From positions 1 through 64,000 of the forward strand of contig NZ_JODC01000004.1 in NCBI RefSeq assembly GCF_000720765.1: a stretch of 64,000 nt of DNA, in the 5' to 3' direction. The position numbers and the translations under genes are program-made. Shown piece after piece: positions 37,233-45,387 of the stretch. Position 1 is the first letter of the stretch. Each line of letters starts with the position of its first letter. Under the pieces are notes generated by a model. That model had not been told where the DNA came from. It searched no databases and saw only the letters and a list, made by a program, of their open reading frames with translations. The stretch comes from Streptomyces sp. NRRL S-646 (lineage in GTDB: Bacteria; Actinomycetota; Actinomycetes; Streptomycetales; Streptomycetaceae).

Positions 37233-37403
37233 ATGACGGCTCTCCCACCGACAGGACGTGTGCTTGTTCCGCGCACGATCGAGGCCCGGCTGCCGCGCCG
37301 TCGACCGGCGCGCACCCGGGCCTTGGAGAAAGCGGAAATGGCAGCAGCCCAGCCGCGCACCCTGAAGGGTCTCTGCGCGTCCGGGCTGCCTGTGCTGCTC
37401 TGA
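37233..37403 (+). CDS. Possible 56-residue small protein
   Basis: The ATG has GGAGG 7 bases upstream and opens 56 codons (MTALPPTGRVLVPRTIEARL at the start, ending ASGLPVLL). It is Arg/Pro/Leu-rich and has no recognisable domain. Its third-codon G/C is roughly 70 %, lower than neighbours, so it may not be a protein-coding gene. Apart from it, the 350-base stretch 37111–37460 holds nothing I can identify. Confidence 0.3.
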   Translation: MTALPPTGRVLVPRTIEARLPRRRPARTRALEKAEMAAAQPRTLKGLCASGLPVLL

Positions 37404-37460
37404 CGGATGTGGGCCGGCCGGGGTGCGGACTACGGAGCCGCTCGCCCCCTTGGCGCCTGG

Positions 37461-37724
37461 CTACTTCTCGGTCGATTCCTTGGAGGCCGGGGCGACGAAC
37501 GCATCGATGAACCGATTGAGATCCAACTCCGGCACGGTGTATCTGGGCGTCTGCTCCGGCGTCGCCTTCTTGGAAGTGTCCGGCGCGAAGTGCCACTGCG
37601 GGGAAACCACCTCGGCGCCTCCCCGCGGCCCGTCGCCGGCGTCGGCGAAACCGACGCCGACACCGGCGATGGACAGCCCCGCCACCGCTGCGGCTACGAC
37701 CGCAGCGCGCTGAAACTTGCGCAT
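37461..37724 (-). CDS. Small secreted protein, unknown function
   Basis: An 87-residue protein. ATG 37724 has AAAGGG 7 bases upstream. A signal peptide runs to about residue 28 (VAGLSIAGVGVGFADAGD). The mature part is about 60 residues, hydrophilic, with EQTPRYTVPELDLNRFIDAFV and a Lys/Glu tail, and has no Cys. No family is recognised. An A/T-rich region with an 8-bp inverted repeat lies upstream. Confidence 0.7.
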   Translation of the reverse strand: MRKFQRAAVVAAAVAGLSIAGVGVGFADAGDGPRGGAEVVSPQWHFAPDTSKKATPEQTPRYTVPELDLNRFIDAFVAPASKESTEK

Positions 37725-37763
37725 GGTTGACCCTTTCTCACCTGGGCGCGAAGCCCTGGATTG

Positions 37764-37799
37764 ACTACTTAATGTGAGCATATACATGCACTAAGTAGT
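37764..37799. repeat. 8-bp inverted repeat in A/T-rich promoter region
   Basis: ACTACTTA (37764–37771) and TAAGTAGT (37792–37799) flank 20 bases that contain GCATATACATGC. In a 71 % G+C genome this A/T-rich symmetric stretch, 40–75 bases upstream of the small secreted protein, looks like a promoter with an operator. The binder is unknown. Confidence 0.45.
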
Positions 37800-37931
37800 A
37801 ATTTGGGATCTAGGGCGCGCCTATACTCCATTTCGGCCCGCAACGCATCCGCAGGAGTCCGGCGCCACGACCCGGGTTCCGCGTCCGGCACGGCCGCTCG
37901 CGCTCCAGCACAGGCCTCAGCCCCGTCCGGC

Positions 37932-39899
37932 TTACCACACCGATGCGCTACGCCTTCCGGGGGCGGGCGTGTCGGAGCAGGCGCCGGCGGCGCATGCCGT
38001 GAGCCACTGGTCGAAGTCGGCGTCGTAGCGGGTACCGATGTCGGAGTTGTAGACGGCGTATCCGCCCGCGTAGTCGCCGGCCCGGAAGCGGGCGAGCATG
38101 CGCTGGATGTCCGCCGGGTGGTTCTCGAACATGTAGCGGACGGCGAGATAGCCCCAGGGGTAGGTGCGGATCACGTCGCTGTTCGCGTAGGTGTTCTGGA
38201 ACAGCGTGCTCAGCCGGTAGGTGTGTTTGCCCGCCTCGCCGACCGCCTGCTCGTCGGTGATGCCTCGGTAGCCGTAGGAGACGTATTCGGCCAGGCCCTC
38301 GATCCACCAGACGTCCGGCACCGACGTCTGCCGGGTGAAGTCGCCCTTCATGTCGTAGCGGGCGTCGAGGATGTGCGTGTACTCGTGGTTGAGGTTCCAG
38401 ATGCGGGCCGTGAAGCCGTCGTCGGAGGCCTTCTGGTACATGATCGAGAGCGGCTGGTTGGCGGGATCGGCCGGGTCCCCGGTCAGCGTGATGCCGCCGT
38501 TGTCCGTACTGACGCCGTAGATCGCCCCGGCGTAGGTCTGGTAGTCCGCGCGGGTGGCGAAGACGACGAACTGCGCCGTCGACAGGTGCTGGCCCGGTAT
38601 GGGGCCGTCGTCCTTGACGAGGTCGTCGAAGTAGGGGTCCTGGGCGCTGAGGTTGGCGCATACGGCGTCGAGCTCGGCGGAGGTGAGCGCCTGGGCCCGT
38701 ACGGTGTGGGTCGCGTCGCAGGTGTGGGTGAGGGGCAGGGCCGCGTCGGTCAGGCGGGCGGGCAGGTCGCAGATGTCGTAGTACGAGCAGTCGGGGCGGT
38801 CGTAGTAGTCGGCCTGTGTCGCCACGGCGACCCAGAGTCCAGCTGTGGGACCGGTGATCTTCGAGGCGTTCAGCAGGTCCTTGGCCAGCGGCTGGACCGT
38901 GGCGCGCAGCGCGGTGTGTTCGACGTAACGGGCAACGTTCATCCCGGCGTTGGAGTCCAGGTAGGCACGGTCGGTGCCGAGCAGGTCCAGGTGCTTGAGG
39001 GCGAACCCGTGCAGGGTCCGGACGACGCCCGGGTCGGCGGTCACCGCGTTGACATAGTCGGGGTTCCAGTTGCCGCGCCAGAGCGGGGTGTAGACGTCGT
39101 TGACGGCGGCGACCATGCTGGGGACCGCGTCGTAGGAGCTGTCGTAGGCGTTGAGCAGGCGCTGATAGGCCGTCAGGTAGCGGGCCTGCTGGTCGGCACT
39201 GTCGGTGAGGACGACGGTCTCGCCCAGCACGTCTCCGTTCGCCGCGGCGACGTCCCGGGAGTGCGGGTTGGCGAAGAAGGCGTCCAGGCCGCGGGTGGTG
39301 GCCTGGGCCAGGGGTGCGCCGTAGGGGCCGACGTCGGACGGGTTGTTGAACTGGACGTAGTAGCCGGCCCGCAGGAACAGAACGAGCTGCCACACCCCGG
39401 AGGAGTTGTCGCCCCGATAGCGTTGCGCCTCTCGGGTGAAGGCCTTCGCCACGGTGACCATCTGGGACTGGCGGAAGATGTCGCGGGCGTTGGTGCCGGT
39501 CACTGCGAACAGGGTGTTGATGCAGCCTGTGGTCGAGGCTTCGACGAAGGCGACGAGCGCGGGGCCGGTCCTGCGGGCGAAGTCGGCCGGGGTGCACGAG
39601 ACCGGCTTCGGTCCGGTCGCCGTGGCGGGCCGGGTCCGGGAGGGGGTCGGCTTCAACGGGGGCAGCTGGGACGTGGTGAACGGGCGGGCCTGCACGGCCG
39701 GTTGGTCTGTGGCGGTGGCAGTGGCGGTCGAGCCGGAAGGCGGCGGGGGTGGCGTCGCCTTCCGCGCCACTGTCGTGGGGGTGGCGCCGTGCCGAGCGGA
39801 GGGTGCCGCGAGCGCCGGCACCGACAGCAGGCCCGCGAGGGTGATGCAGACGGCGAGGGTGACGGCGGCGCGTCTGGGCAGCGCGAAGAGGTAGCGCAT
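37932..39899 (-). CDS. Secreted M9-family collagenase
   Basis: A 655-residue secreted metalloprotease. The signal peptide runs to about residue 32, followed by a Pro/Thr-rich linker to about 100. The M9 activator domain and peptidase domain follow. The zinc site is His505-Glu-Tyr-Thr-His509, with the third ligand Glu534 in WWIEGLAEYVSYG. The protein ends soon after the catalytic helper region. It therefore lacks the PKD and collagen-binding modules common in clostridial enzymes, matching the shorter Streptomyces type. It is a single gene with its own upstream region. Confidence 0.9.
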   Translation of the reverse strand: MRYLFALPRRAAVTLAVCITLAGLLSVPALAAPSARHGATPTTVARKATPPPPPSGSTATATATDQPAVQARPFTTSQLPPLKPTPSRTRPATATGPKPVSCTPADFARRTGPALVAFVEASTTGCINTLFAVTGTNARDIFRQSQMVTVAKAFTREAQRYRGDNSSGVWQLVLFLRAGYYVQFNNPSDVGPYGAPLAQATTRGLDAFFANPHSRDVAAANGDVLGETVVLTDSADQQARYLTAYQRLLNAYDSSYDAVPSMVAAVNDVYTPLWRGNWNPDYVNAVTADPGVVRTLHGFALKHLDLLGTDRAYLDSNAGMNVARYVEHTALRATVQPLAKDLLNASKITGPTAGLWVAVATQADYYDRPDCSYYDICDLPARLTDAALPLTHTCDATHTVRAQALTSAELDAVCANLSAQDPYFDDLVKDDGPIPGQHLSTAQFVVFATRADYQTYAGAIYGVSTDNGGITLTGDPADPANQPLSIMYQKASDDGFTARIWNLNHEYTHILDARYDMKGDFTRQTSVPDVWWIEGLAEYVSYGYRGITDEQAVGEAGKHTYRLSTLFQNTYANSDVIRTYPWGYLAVRYMFENHPADIQRMLARFRAGDYAGGYAVYNSDIGTRYDADFDQWLTACAAGACSDTPAPGRRSASVW

Positions 39900-40057
39900 C
39901 TCTGGACTCCTCTGCGGAGGGATGCGCCTCGGTACGAGTGTTGAGGCGCGTGAGGCACCATCTCAGCGCCGGATGCCTCCAACAATGGAATGTGACATAG
40001 CACTGAGCGCCGCCCGCCCATAACACCCGGCCGACCTGGGACCCTGCCCGATCCCGC

Positions 40058-41017
40058 CTACACCCCACTCCCCTTCCAAGTGCGCGCGGCCCATGCCCTC
40101 AAGTGCGGTGATCGCCCGGCGAGTTCGCGATATGCGGAAGCGGCGGACTGGAACAGTTCCTCCACCACCTCCTCGGCAACTGCGTCCCGCCGCCAGGCCA
40201 GCACATAACGGCACCACAGCGGCGTACCGATCAGCGGTTTGATGACCACGTCCGGGATCGGCCGCAGCGTCGCCTGTACGACGGACACTCCGAGGCCGTC
40301 GGCGATCATGCTCTGCAACTGCAGCTGGTCACCCAGGAATTCATGGACGGCGACCGGCGAGAAACCGGCCGCCGCGCAGGCCGTGTAGAAGACCCCCGGC
40401 CAGCCCGCTCCGTCGTCCGGCGTCAGGAACCAGGCATCCTCGGCCAGGTCGGCGAGCGAGACCTGAGCGCGGCGTCCGAGGCGATGACGGATGGGCAGCG
40501 CCACGAATGTGGGCTCGGTGACGATTCCTCGGTGGGTCACCGTGTCGGCATGTTTCAGTTCCATCCCGGGGTAGTCCGCGGCGACGGCCGCGTCCACCTC
40601 GCCGTCCTCCAGCAGTTCGACGATCCGCGAGGAGGCGTACACGCTGCTGACTGCGAGCGTGACGTCCGGCAGCCGGGCCCGGATCCGCGAGACCATGCCG
40701 GACAGCACCGGCGAGTTGGTGGCCGCGACGCGCAGGGTCCTACGGGTGCCCGTGGCGCCGGCGGCCGTACGGCACCCGATCGCTGCGGCGCGGGCCAGGA
40801 CGTCGCGGGCCTGGGCGACGACCTCGACGCCGTACCGTGTCGGTCTGACTCCTGTCGCCCCGCGCTCGAACAGCGGCTGGCCGAAGTAGCGCTCGATCCG
40901 CCGGAGTTGGGTGCTCATGGCGGGTTGCGAGTAGCCGAGGTCCGCGGCGGCGCGGCCCACGCTCCCGGCATCCGAGATCGCGCACAGGACACGCAGATGC
41001 CGAAGCTCCAGGTCCAT
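40058..41017 (-). CDS. LysR-family transcriptional regulator
   Basis: A 319-residue LysR protein with the helix-turn-helix at 1–60 (LRHLRVLCAISDAGSVGRAAADLGYSQPAMSTQLRRIE) and an effector domain from about 95 (TLRVAATNSPVLSGMVSRIRARLP). The start is ATG 41017. No divergent partner starts nearby: a 50-residue ORF on the same strand ends about 105 bases upstream. Its target is unclear; the collagenase gene downstream on the same strand is a candidate. Confidence 0.9.
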   Translation of the reverse strand: MDLELRHLRVLCAISDAGSVGRAAADLGYSQPAMSTQLRRIERYFGQPLFERGATGVRPTRYGVEVVAQARDVLARAAAIGCRTAAGATGTRRTLRVAATNSPVLSGMVSRIRARLPDVTLAVSSVYASSRIVELLEDGEVDAAVAADYPGMELKHADTVTHRGIVTEPTFVALPIRHRLGRRAQVSLADLAEDAWFLTPDDGAGWPGVFYTACAAAGFSPVAVHEFLGDQLQLQSMIADGLGVSVVQATLRPIPDVVIKPLIGTPLWCRYVLAWRRDAVAEEVVEELFQSAASAYRELAGRSPHLRAWAARTWKGSGV

Positions 41018-41122
41018 GCGTACGCCCCCCTGCCGCCGTGGACAGGAAGCGTTCCATCACGCCGCCCCGTACACAAGGTCGCAGGTCAGCCACCCTCCGC
41101 GCCAGGGAGGGCGACCGGCGCG

Positions 41123-41275
41123 CTACGTCGGCGGCGGCTGCGTTCCAGCAGTCGCATCCTCCTCGCCGGCGCCAGGAGCCGTCGGGGCCTCCTCACGCTG
41201 CTTCTTCAGGGCGAGTTCCCTGGCCGTCTTTTCCGAGTGCAGCCTCATCTCCGCCTCTGTCCGAAGATCGAACAC
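41123..41275 (-). CDS. 50-residue charged protein of unknown function
   Basis: The GTG at 41275 has AGGAGG 6 bases upstream. The reading frame has 50 codons: VFDLRTEAEMRLHSEKTARE, then a Lys/Glu-rich helix (LALKKQREEA), then a Pro/Gly-rich tail ending QPPPT. The first 30 residues look like an amphipathic helix. No family is recognised. The strong ribosome site and helix-plus-tail shape favour a real gene. Confidence 0.55.
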   Translation of the reverse strand: MFDLRTEAEMRLHSEKTARELALKKQREEAPTAPGAGEEDATAGTQPPPT

Positions 41276-41314
41276 CGCCGCCTCCTTTGCCGTACCGCGA
41301 ATGTTTCTTTGCCT

Positions 41315-41596
41315 TTAGATTACCCTATGGATGAGGTCGGAGTCACGGTCGAATTGGCGTTGTGCCGTTGGTGGTTGAGCCGTCACCAGCTGACCCTGCA
41401 GGCCGATGTGGACGAAGGTCAGATGGCGCAGGAGTTGTTCCACCGCACCCGGCACCAGGTGCTCGCCGGCGCGCAGCGCGGCCGGCTGGTCGCGGGGGCG
41501 CAGGAGTGCGACGACGCCGAGGGAGAGCATGCTCGCGGTCGTCTCGCCGTGGCTGCCGCGGATGCCGGAGGGGTTCAAGGGCGCGTCCTCGCTCAT
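41315..41596 (-). CDS. Possible 93-residue hypothetical protein
   Basis: An ATG frame downstream of the YceI gene on the same strand, without a clear ribosome site. Third-codon G/C is high for about 75 codons, then falls. The protein (MSEDAPLNPSGIRGSHGE at the start) has no domain I recognise. It may be the tail of a decayed gene, or a real small protein. Confidence 0.3.
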   Translation of the reverse strand: MSEDAPLNPSGIRGSHGETTASMLSLGVVALLRPRDQPAALRAGEHLVPGAVEQLLRHLTFVHIGLQGQLVTAQPPTAQRQFDRDSDLIHRVI

Positions 41597-41649
41597 CTTG
41601 GTATCCGGCAGATGGAGTGCGTGTCGACGCTCGGGTGCGCGGCCCGCCG

Positions 41650-42561
41650 CTACTCCGGGGGCGTCGGTGTGTCATGCGTGCGGTACATCGCCTGGACGTC
41701 CAGTTCCAGTTGGACCGTGGGGCCGACCACCGCGATGCCGCGGGCCAGCATGGTCCGCCAGTTGAGGGTGTAGTCCTCACGGTGCAGTTCCGCCTTGGCG
41801 AGGGCGGCGCAGCGCAACTCCTCGCCGTAGCCGCCGTTGACCATGCCCAGGTACGTCGTGTCCAGCGACACCGAGCGGCTCACTCCGTGCATGGTCAGCG
41901 TGCCCAGCAGCGACCACTTGCTGCCGCCGCGGTAGGCGAAGCGGGTGCTCCTGAAGTCGATGTACGGAAAGCGGTCGACGTCCAGGAAGTCGGCGGAACG
42001 CAGGTGCGTGTCCCGGGTGTTGTTGCCAGTGGTGATGCTCGATGCGTCGATGCGCACGTGGACCCGGGAGTCGGACACGTCCGGGGTGACCTGGATACCG
42101 CCCTCGAAACGCTCGAAACGGCCGTGCACATGAGCCATGCCGACGTGCTTGGCGATGAAGCGGATCGCCGTGTGCGGCGGGTCGAAGAGCCAGGTTCCGG
42201 GGACCGGGAGGTCGGCCTGCCGGGCCGGCTGCAGCCACACCCGCTGCGAGGACGGGCCGGCGTCGGCGACCACCTCGACGGTCTCACGGTGCGGTTCCAG
42301 CCCTTCGGCCGACACCATCAGGCTGTAAGTGCCCGGCGGCAGAGCTGCCATGAACAGTCCGTACGGATCCGTGGTGCCGCGCACCGCAACCTGGTGGCTG
42401 CGCAGCTCCGTCACCGTCACATCGGCGGCGCCCAGGGGCTGGTTCACCGGATCCAGGACCTCGCGGACGACGACGCCCGCGCCGGCCGGGACGGGAAGCG
42501 TGAGGCCCGCGGCGCTTCCGGGGGCGTTCCTGAATCGCCGCCGGAGCAGTCCGAGGGGCAT
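41650..42561 (-). CDS. YceI-family protein fused to a carboxypeptidase-regulatory-like domain
   Basis: A 303-residue protein. ATG 42561 has AAAGG 8 bases upstream; GTG 42570 is possible. Residues about 25–110 form a transthyretin-like CarboxypepD_reg domain (PVNQPLGAADVTVTELRS … TDPYGLFMAALPPGTYSLMVSAEGLEP). Residues about 120–298 are a YceI lipocalin-like domain (GTWLFDPPHTAIRFIAKHVGMAHVHGRF, FPYIDFRSTRF). YceI proteins bind isoprenoids or other hydrophobic ligands. No signal peptide is seen. The gene starts 5 bases after the dioxygenase stop, so it is part of the aromatic operon. Confidence 0.85.
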   Translation of the reverse strand: MPLGLLRRRFRNAPGSAAGLTLPVPAGAGVVVREVLDPVNQPLGAADVTVTELRSHQVAVRGTTDPYGLFMAALPPGTYSLMVSAEGLEPHRETVEVVADAGPSSQRVWLQPARQADLPVPGTWLFDPPHTAIRFIAKHVGMAHVHGRFERFEGGIQVTPDVSDSRVHVRIDASSITTGNNTRDTHLRSADFLDVDRFPYIDFRSTRFAYRGGSKWSLLGTLTMHGVSRSVSLDTTYLGMVNGGYGEELRCAALAKAELHREDYTLNWRTMLARGIAVVGPTVQLELDVQAMYRTHDTPTPPE

Positions 42562-42566
42562 GGATT

Positions 42567-43466
42567 TCACCTTTCAGTTCGGTCTTCGGGCCGGGTTCGG
42601 GCCGGGTTGAGTACGAGGTCAAAGCGGGCGTGGCGGAACGGGTTCGGGATGCCGAACTCCCGTGCCAGGGACGGGTCGTCGCTCTCGGTGAAGTCCTTCA
42701 CGAGGCTTGCCTTGACCGCGAACACGGCGTCCGAGTCGAGATGGTCGCTGCCCGCCACGAAGATGTGCGTGGTGACCGGCGTATGCTCCACGGCGGAGGC
42801 GATGAAGTGGATGTGGGCCGGGCGGTAGGGGTGCCGTCCGGTCGCGCGCAGAAGGTCGCCGACCGGGCCGTCCGTGGGGATCGGGTAGGGGCTCGGCACA
42901 CAGGTGCGGAACCAGAAGCGGCCCTCCGCGTCCGTGGTGAACAGCCCGCGCCCGTTGCCTGCCGGCTGGACCTCGGGCTGCTGGACGTCGTAGTAGCCCT
43001 CGGCGTTCGCCTGCCAGACGTCGAGGACCGCGCCGGGCAACGAGGTGCCGTCCCGGGACAGGACCCGGCCGCTGACCACGCACGGCTCCCCGCCGCCCAC
43101 CAGGTCGATGTCCGCGCCGAGTTCACGGATCGGGGACTCGGTCATGTGGAAGGGGCCGAGCACCGTGGACTCGGTCGACGTTCCGCGGCCGTCGCTGTTG
43201 ATCGTCTCCACGAGCATCGAGACGCCGAGCACGTCCGACAGGAGGACGAACTCCTGCCGGGTGCCCGTACACGTCTGACCGGTCGCCGTCAGGAAGCCGA
43301 TCGCCTGCTCCCACTCCTCCTGAGTCAGCCGCGTCTCGCGCGCAAAGGCATGCAGGTGGCGGGTGAGGGCGGCGAGCAGCTCGCGCAGCCGGGGTTCGGT
43401 GGTGCCCTCGAGGCTGTCGACGACGGCCTCGGTGAGACGGGTGGTGGAGGTGGATTCGATGGTCAT
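42567..43466 (-). CDS. Intradiol ring-cleavage dioxygenase (hydroxyquinol 1,2-dioxygenase type)
   Basis: A 299-residue Fe(III) dioxygenase. ATG 43466 has GGAAGG 8 bases upstream. The N-terminal helical dioxygenase domain (about 1–100) precedes the catalytic beta-sandwich. Iron ligands are recognisable: Tyr in AEGYYDVQQP, Tyr in PSPYPIPTDGPVGDLL, and two His in YRPAHIHF. The N-terminal domain and the PYPIPTDGPVGDLLRATGRH segment match hydroxyquinol dioxygenases, which open benzene-1,2,4-triol to maleylacetate; catechol or chlorocatechol remains possible. No maleylacetate reductase is in the window. Confidence 0.87.
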   Translation of the reverse strand: MTIESTSTTRLTEAVVDSLEGTTEPRLRELLAALTRHLHAFARETRLTQEEWEQAIGFLTATGQTCTGTRQEFVLLSDVLGVSMLVETINSDGRGTSTESTVLGPFHMTESPIRELGADIDLVGGGEPCVVSGRVLSRDGTSLPGAVLDVWQANAEGYYDVQQPEVQPAGNGRGLFTTDAEGRFWFRTCVPSPYPIPTDGPVGDLLRATGRHPYRPAHIHFIASAVEHTPVTTHIFVAGSDHLDSDAVFAVKASLVKDFTESDDPSLAREFGIPNPFRHARFDLVLNPARTRPEDRTER

Positions 43467-43482
43467 GTCCTGCGCCTTCCGG

Positions 43483-45240
43483 TCAGGCATGCCCGAGGAT
43501 CCGCCGCACCGCCCCGTTCAGCAGCCCCTCGGCGTCCTCGCCGGAGGCAGCCGCCGTGGGGTGCCGGAAAGCGACGTAGCCGTCCGGCCGTACGAGGAGG
43601 GCTCCCCCGTCGGCCACCTCGCTCAGGCGCGCCCAGTCGCCGTACGGGTCCTCGTACTCCTGGCCGGGGCCGATGACGACGGTGGCGATCTCCAGGGGCT
43701 GGGCCTCGGCCGCGCGTATCCAGTCCGCGCCGCCGATACCGGTGATCAGGGTGAACCGGCCCTGGCCGACGGTGTCGAGGGTGGACAGGGTGCGGCTGCC
43801 CGAGGTGATCCAGGCGTGCGGGAGCTTGGCGCCGGGGCGGGAGGTGGGCTGGTGGTACAGCTCGGGGTCGCGGTCGAAACCGGGGTCGGGGGTGCCGTCG
43901 GGGACGATGGCCGCGGAGGTGTAGCGCTGGTTGAGGTCGACGCCGTGTGCGTTGAACTCGTACACCTTGAAGGCGATCGCCTCACGGAGCTTCGCGCGCT
44001 GCTTCTGCGCGGCCTCGCTGTCGTCCTTGCGGGCGGCGATGTTCGCCCACAGCTGCTCGGGGGTCTGCGGCGACAGGCCGTCGAGTGCCTCGAAGACGGG
44101 GGCCGTCTCACCGATGGACTTGTTGGCCCGCGTGACGATCTGCCGGCCGATCGGGGCGCGTTCCGCGGTGTAGGTGTCCAGGAGCCTGGGTGACGCGGTG
44201 CCGTCGAGGACCAGCTTGAGCTTCCAGGCCAGGTTGTAGGAGTCCTGGATGGAGGTGTTGGAGCCGAGGCCGTTGGACGGCGGGTGGCGGTGCGTGGCGT
44301 CGCCGGCGCAGAACACGCGGCCGTTGGAGTAGGTCTCCGCGTACATCTCGTTGACGGTCCAGGCCGAGGACGACCTGATGGTCACCGGGATGTCGTCGTC
44401 GCCGATCAGTTGGCGTACAACGGACTCGGCGTACTCGGTGGTCAGGTCGGGGGCGCCGGCGGTGACGTCGTAGCCCCAGACGATCAGCCACTCGTTCCAG
44501 GGCCGGACGCAGCGCACCAGGCCCGCGCCGATGCCGCCGACGGTGGCGCCGGGCGCCAGCACCCAGTAAAGGGTGGAGGGGCGATGCGCGGTGTACTTGC
44601 TCAGATCCGCGTCGAAGACGATGTTGATGCTTCCGGCGACCCCCATCTGGCCGCCCATCGGCAGCCCGGCGTCCTCGGCCACCTGGCTGCGGCCGCCGTC
44701 GGCACCGATCAGGTACTTGGCGCGGATGGTGTATTCGTCGCCGCGCAGCCGGTCCTCGACGGTGACCGTCACGCCGAAGGCGTCCTGGACGAAGGACTTG
44801 TAGACGGTGCTGAAGCGCAGCTGCGTGCCGCGTGCGACGGCGGCGTCGATGAGCACGGGCTCCATGAGGTGCTGCGGCATGTCGCACATGCGGGTCGGGC
44901 TGGCGAGTTCGTGCGCGGCCTGTACGAGGGGGTCGTTGCCCCAGGAGCGGACCCGGCCGAGTTCCTCGCCGGCGAGGCTGGTGCAGAAGGTCGTGTTGCC
45001 CATGAGGTGCTGCGGGGTGGCCTTGGCGACGACCTCCTGTTCCACGCCGAGGTCACGCAGCACCTCCATGGTGCGCTGGTTGGTGATGTGCGCGCGGGGC
45101 GTGTCGGCGAGGCTCGCGTAGCGGGTGACGACGATGTTCGGTACGCCATAGGTGCTCAGGGCGAGCGCGGCCGAGGCGCCCGCTGGGCCACTGCCGACGA
45201 TCAGTACGTCGGTCACGACATCGGGCTCGACGGTGTGCAC
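43483..45240 (-). CDS. FAD-dependent aromatic hydroxylase (TfdB/PheA type)
   Basis: A 585-residue flavoprotein monooxygenase. GTG 45240 is chosen for the GGAG about 10 bases upstream and for family length. FAD-binding motif TDVLIVGSGPAGASAALAL, the central KYLIGADGGRS (DG motif) and the GD motif GRVFCAGDATHRHPPSNGLGSN are intact. A C-terminal thioredoxin-like domain follows. Relatives hydroxylate phenols using NADPH and oxygen. The dioxygenase follows 16 bases later. Together they would hydroxylate and cleave a phenol such as resorcinol or a chlorophenol; the substrate is inference. Confidence 0.88.
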   Translation of the reverse strand: MHTVEPDVVTDVLIVGSGPAGASAALALSTYGVPNIVVTRYASLADTPRAHITNQRTMEVLRDLGVEQEVVAKATPQHLMGNTTFCTSLAGEELGRVRSWGNDPLVQAAHELASPTRMCDMPQHLMEPVLIDAAVARGTQLRFSTVYKSFVQDAFGVTVTVEDRLRGDEYTIRAKYLIGADGGRSQVAEDAGLPMGGQMGVAGSINIVFDADLSKYTAHRPSTLYWVLAPGATVGGIGAGLVRCVRPWNEWLIVWGYDVTAGAPDLTTEYAESVVRQLIGDDDIPVTIRSSSAWTVNEMYAETYSNGRVFCAGDATHRHPPSNGLGSNTSIQDSYNLAWKLKLVLDGTASPRLLDTYTAERAPIGRQIVTRANKSIGETAPVFEALDGLSPQTPEQLWANIAARKDDSEAAQKQRAKLREAIAFKVYEFNAHGVDLNQRYTSAAIVPDGTPDPGFDRDPELYHQPTSRPGAKLPHAWITSGSRTLSTLDTVGQGRFTLITGIGGADWIRAAEAQPLEIATVVIGPGQEYEDPYGDWARLSEVADGGALLVRPDGYVAFRHPTAAASGEDAEGLLNGAVRRILGHA

Positions 45241-45319
45241 GGGGAAACGCTCCAGGAAATCCAGAATGAGGACAGGCGTCGACTGCTCATGATCATGTAG
45301 GGAGACGAGTGAAGCCGGG

Positions 45320-45336
45320 TGTCTCAATACGAGACA
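45320..45336. promoter_or_regulatory. Operator TGTCTC-N5-GAGACA of the GAF–Fis regulator
   Basis: TGTCTCAATACGAGACA is a 17-bp palindrome with 6-bp arms. It lies in the 147-base divergent region between the hydroxylase (start 45240) and the GAF–Fis regulator (start about 45388). From memory, palindromes of this kind are known for actinobacterial MimR/AcoR-like activators. Confidence 0.7.
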
Positions 45337-45387
45337 GTTCCCCGGCCGACACCACAGGTTGTTGCGCGTTCAACCGTCCCCGATAGG

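Noticed and set aside
37803..39944. 713-codon plus-strand frame across the collagenase
   Set aside because: Antisense to a gene with signal peptide and HEYTH motif; no support of its own.
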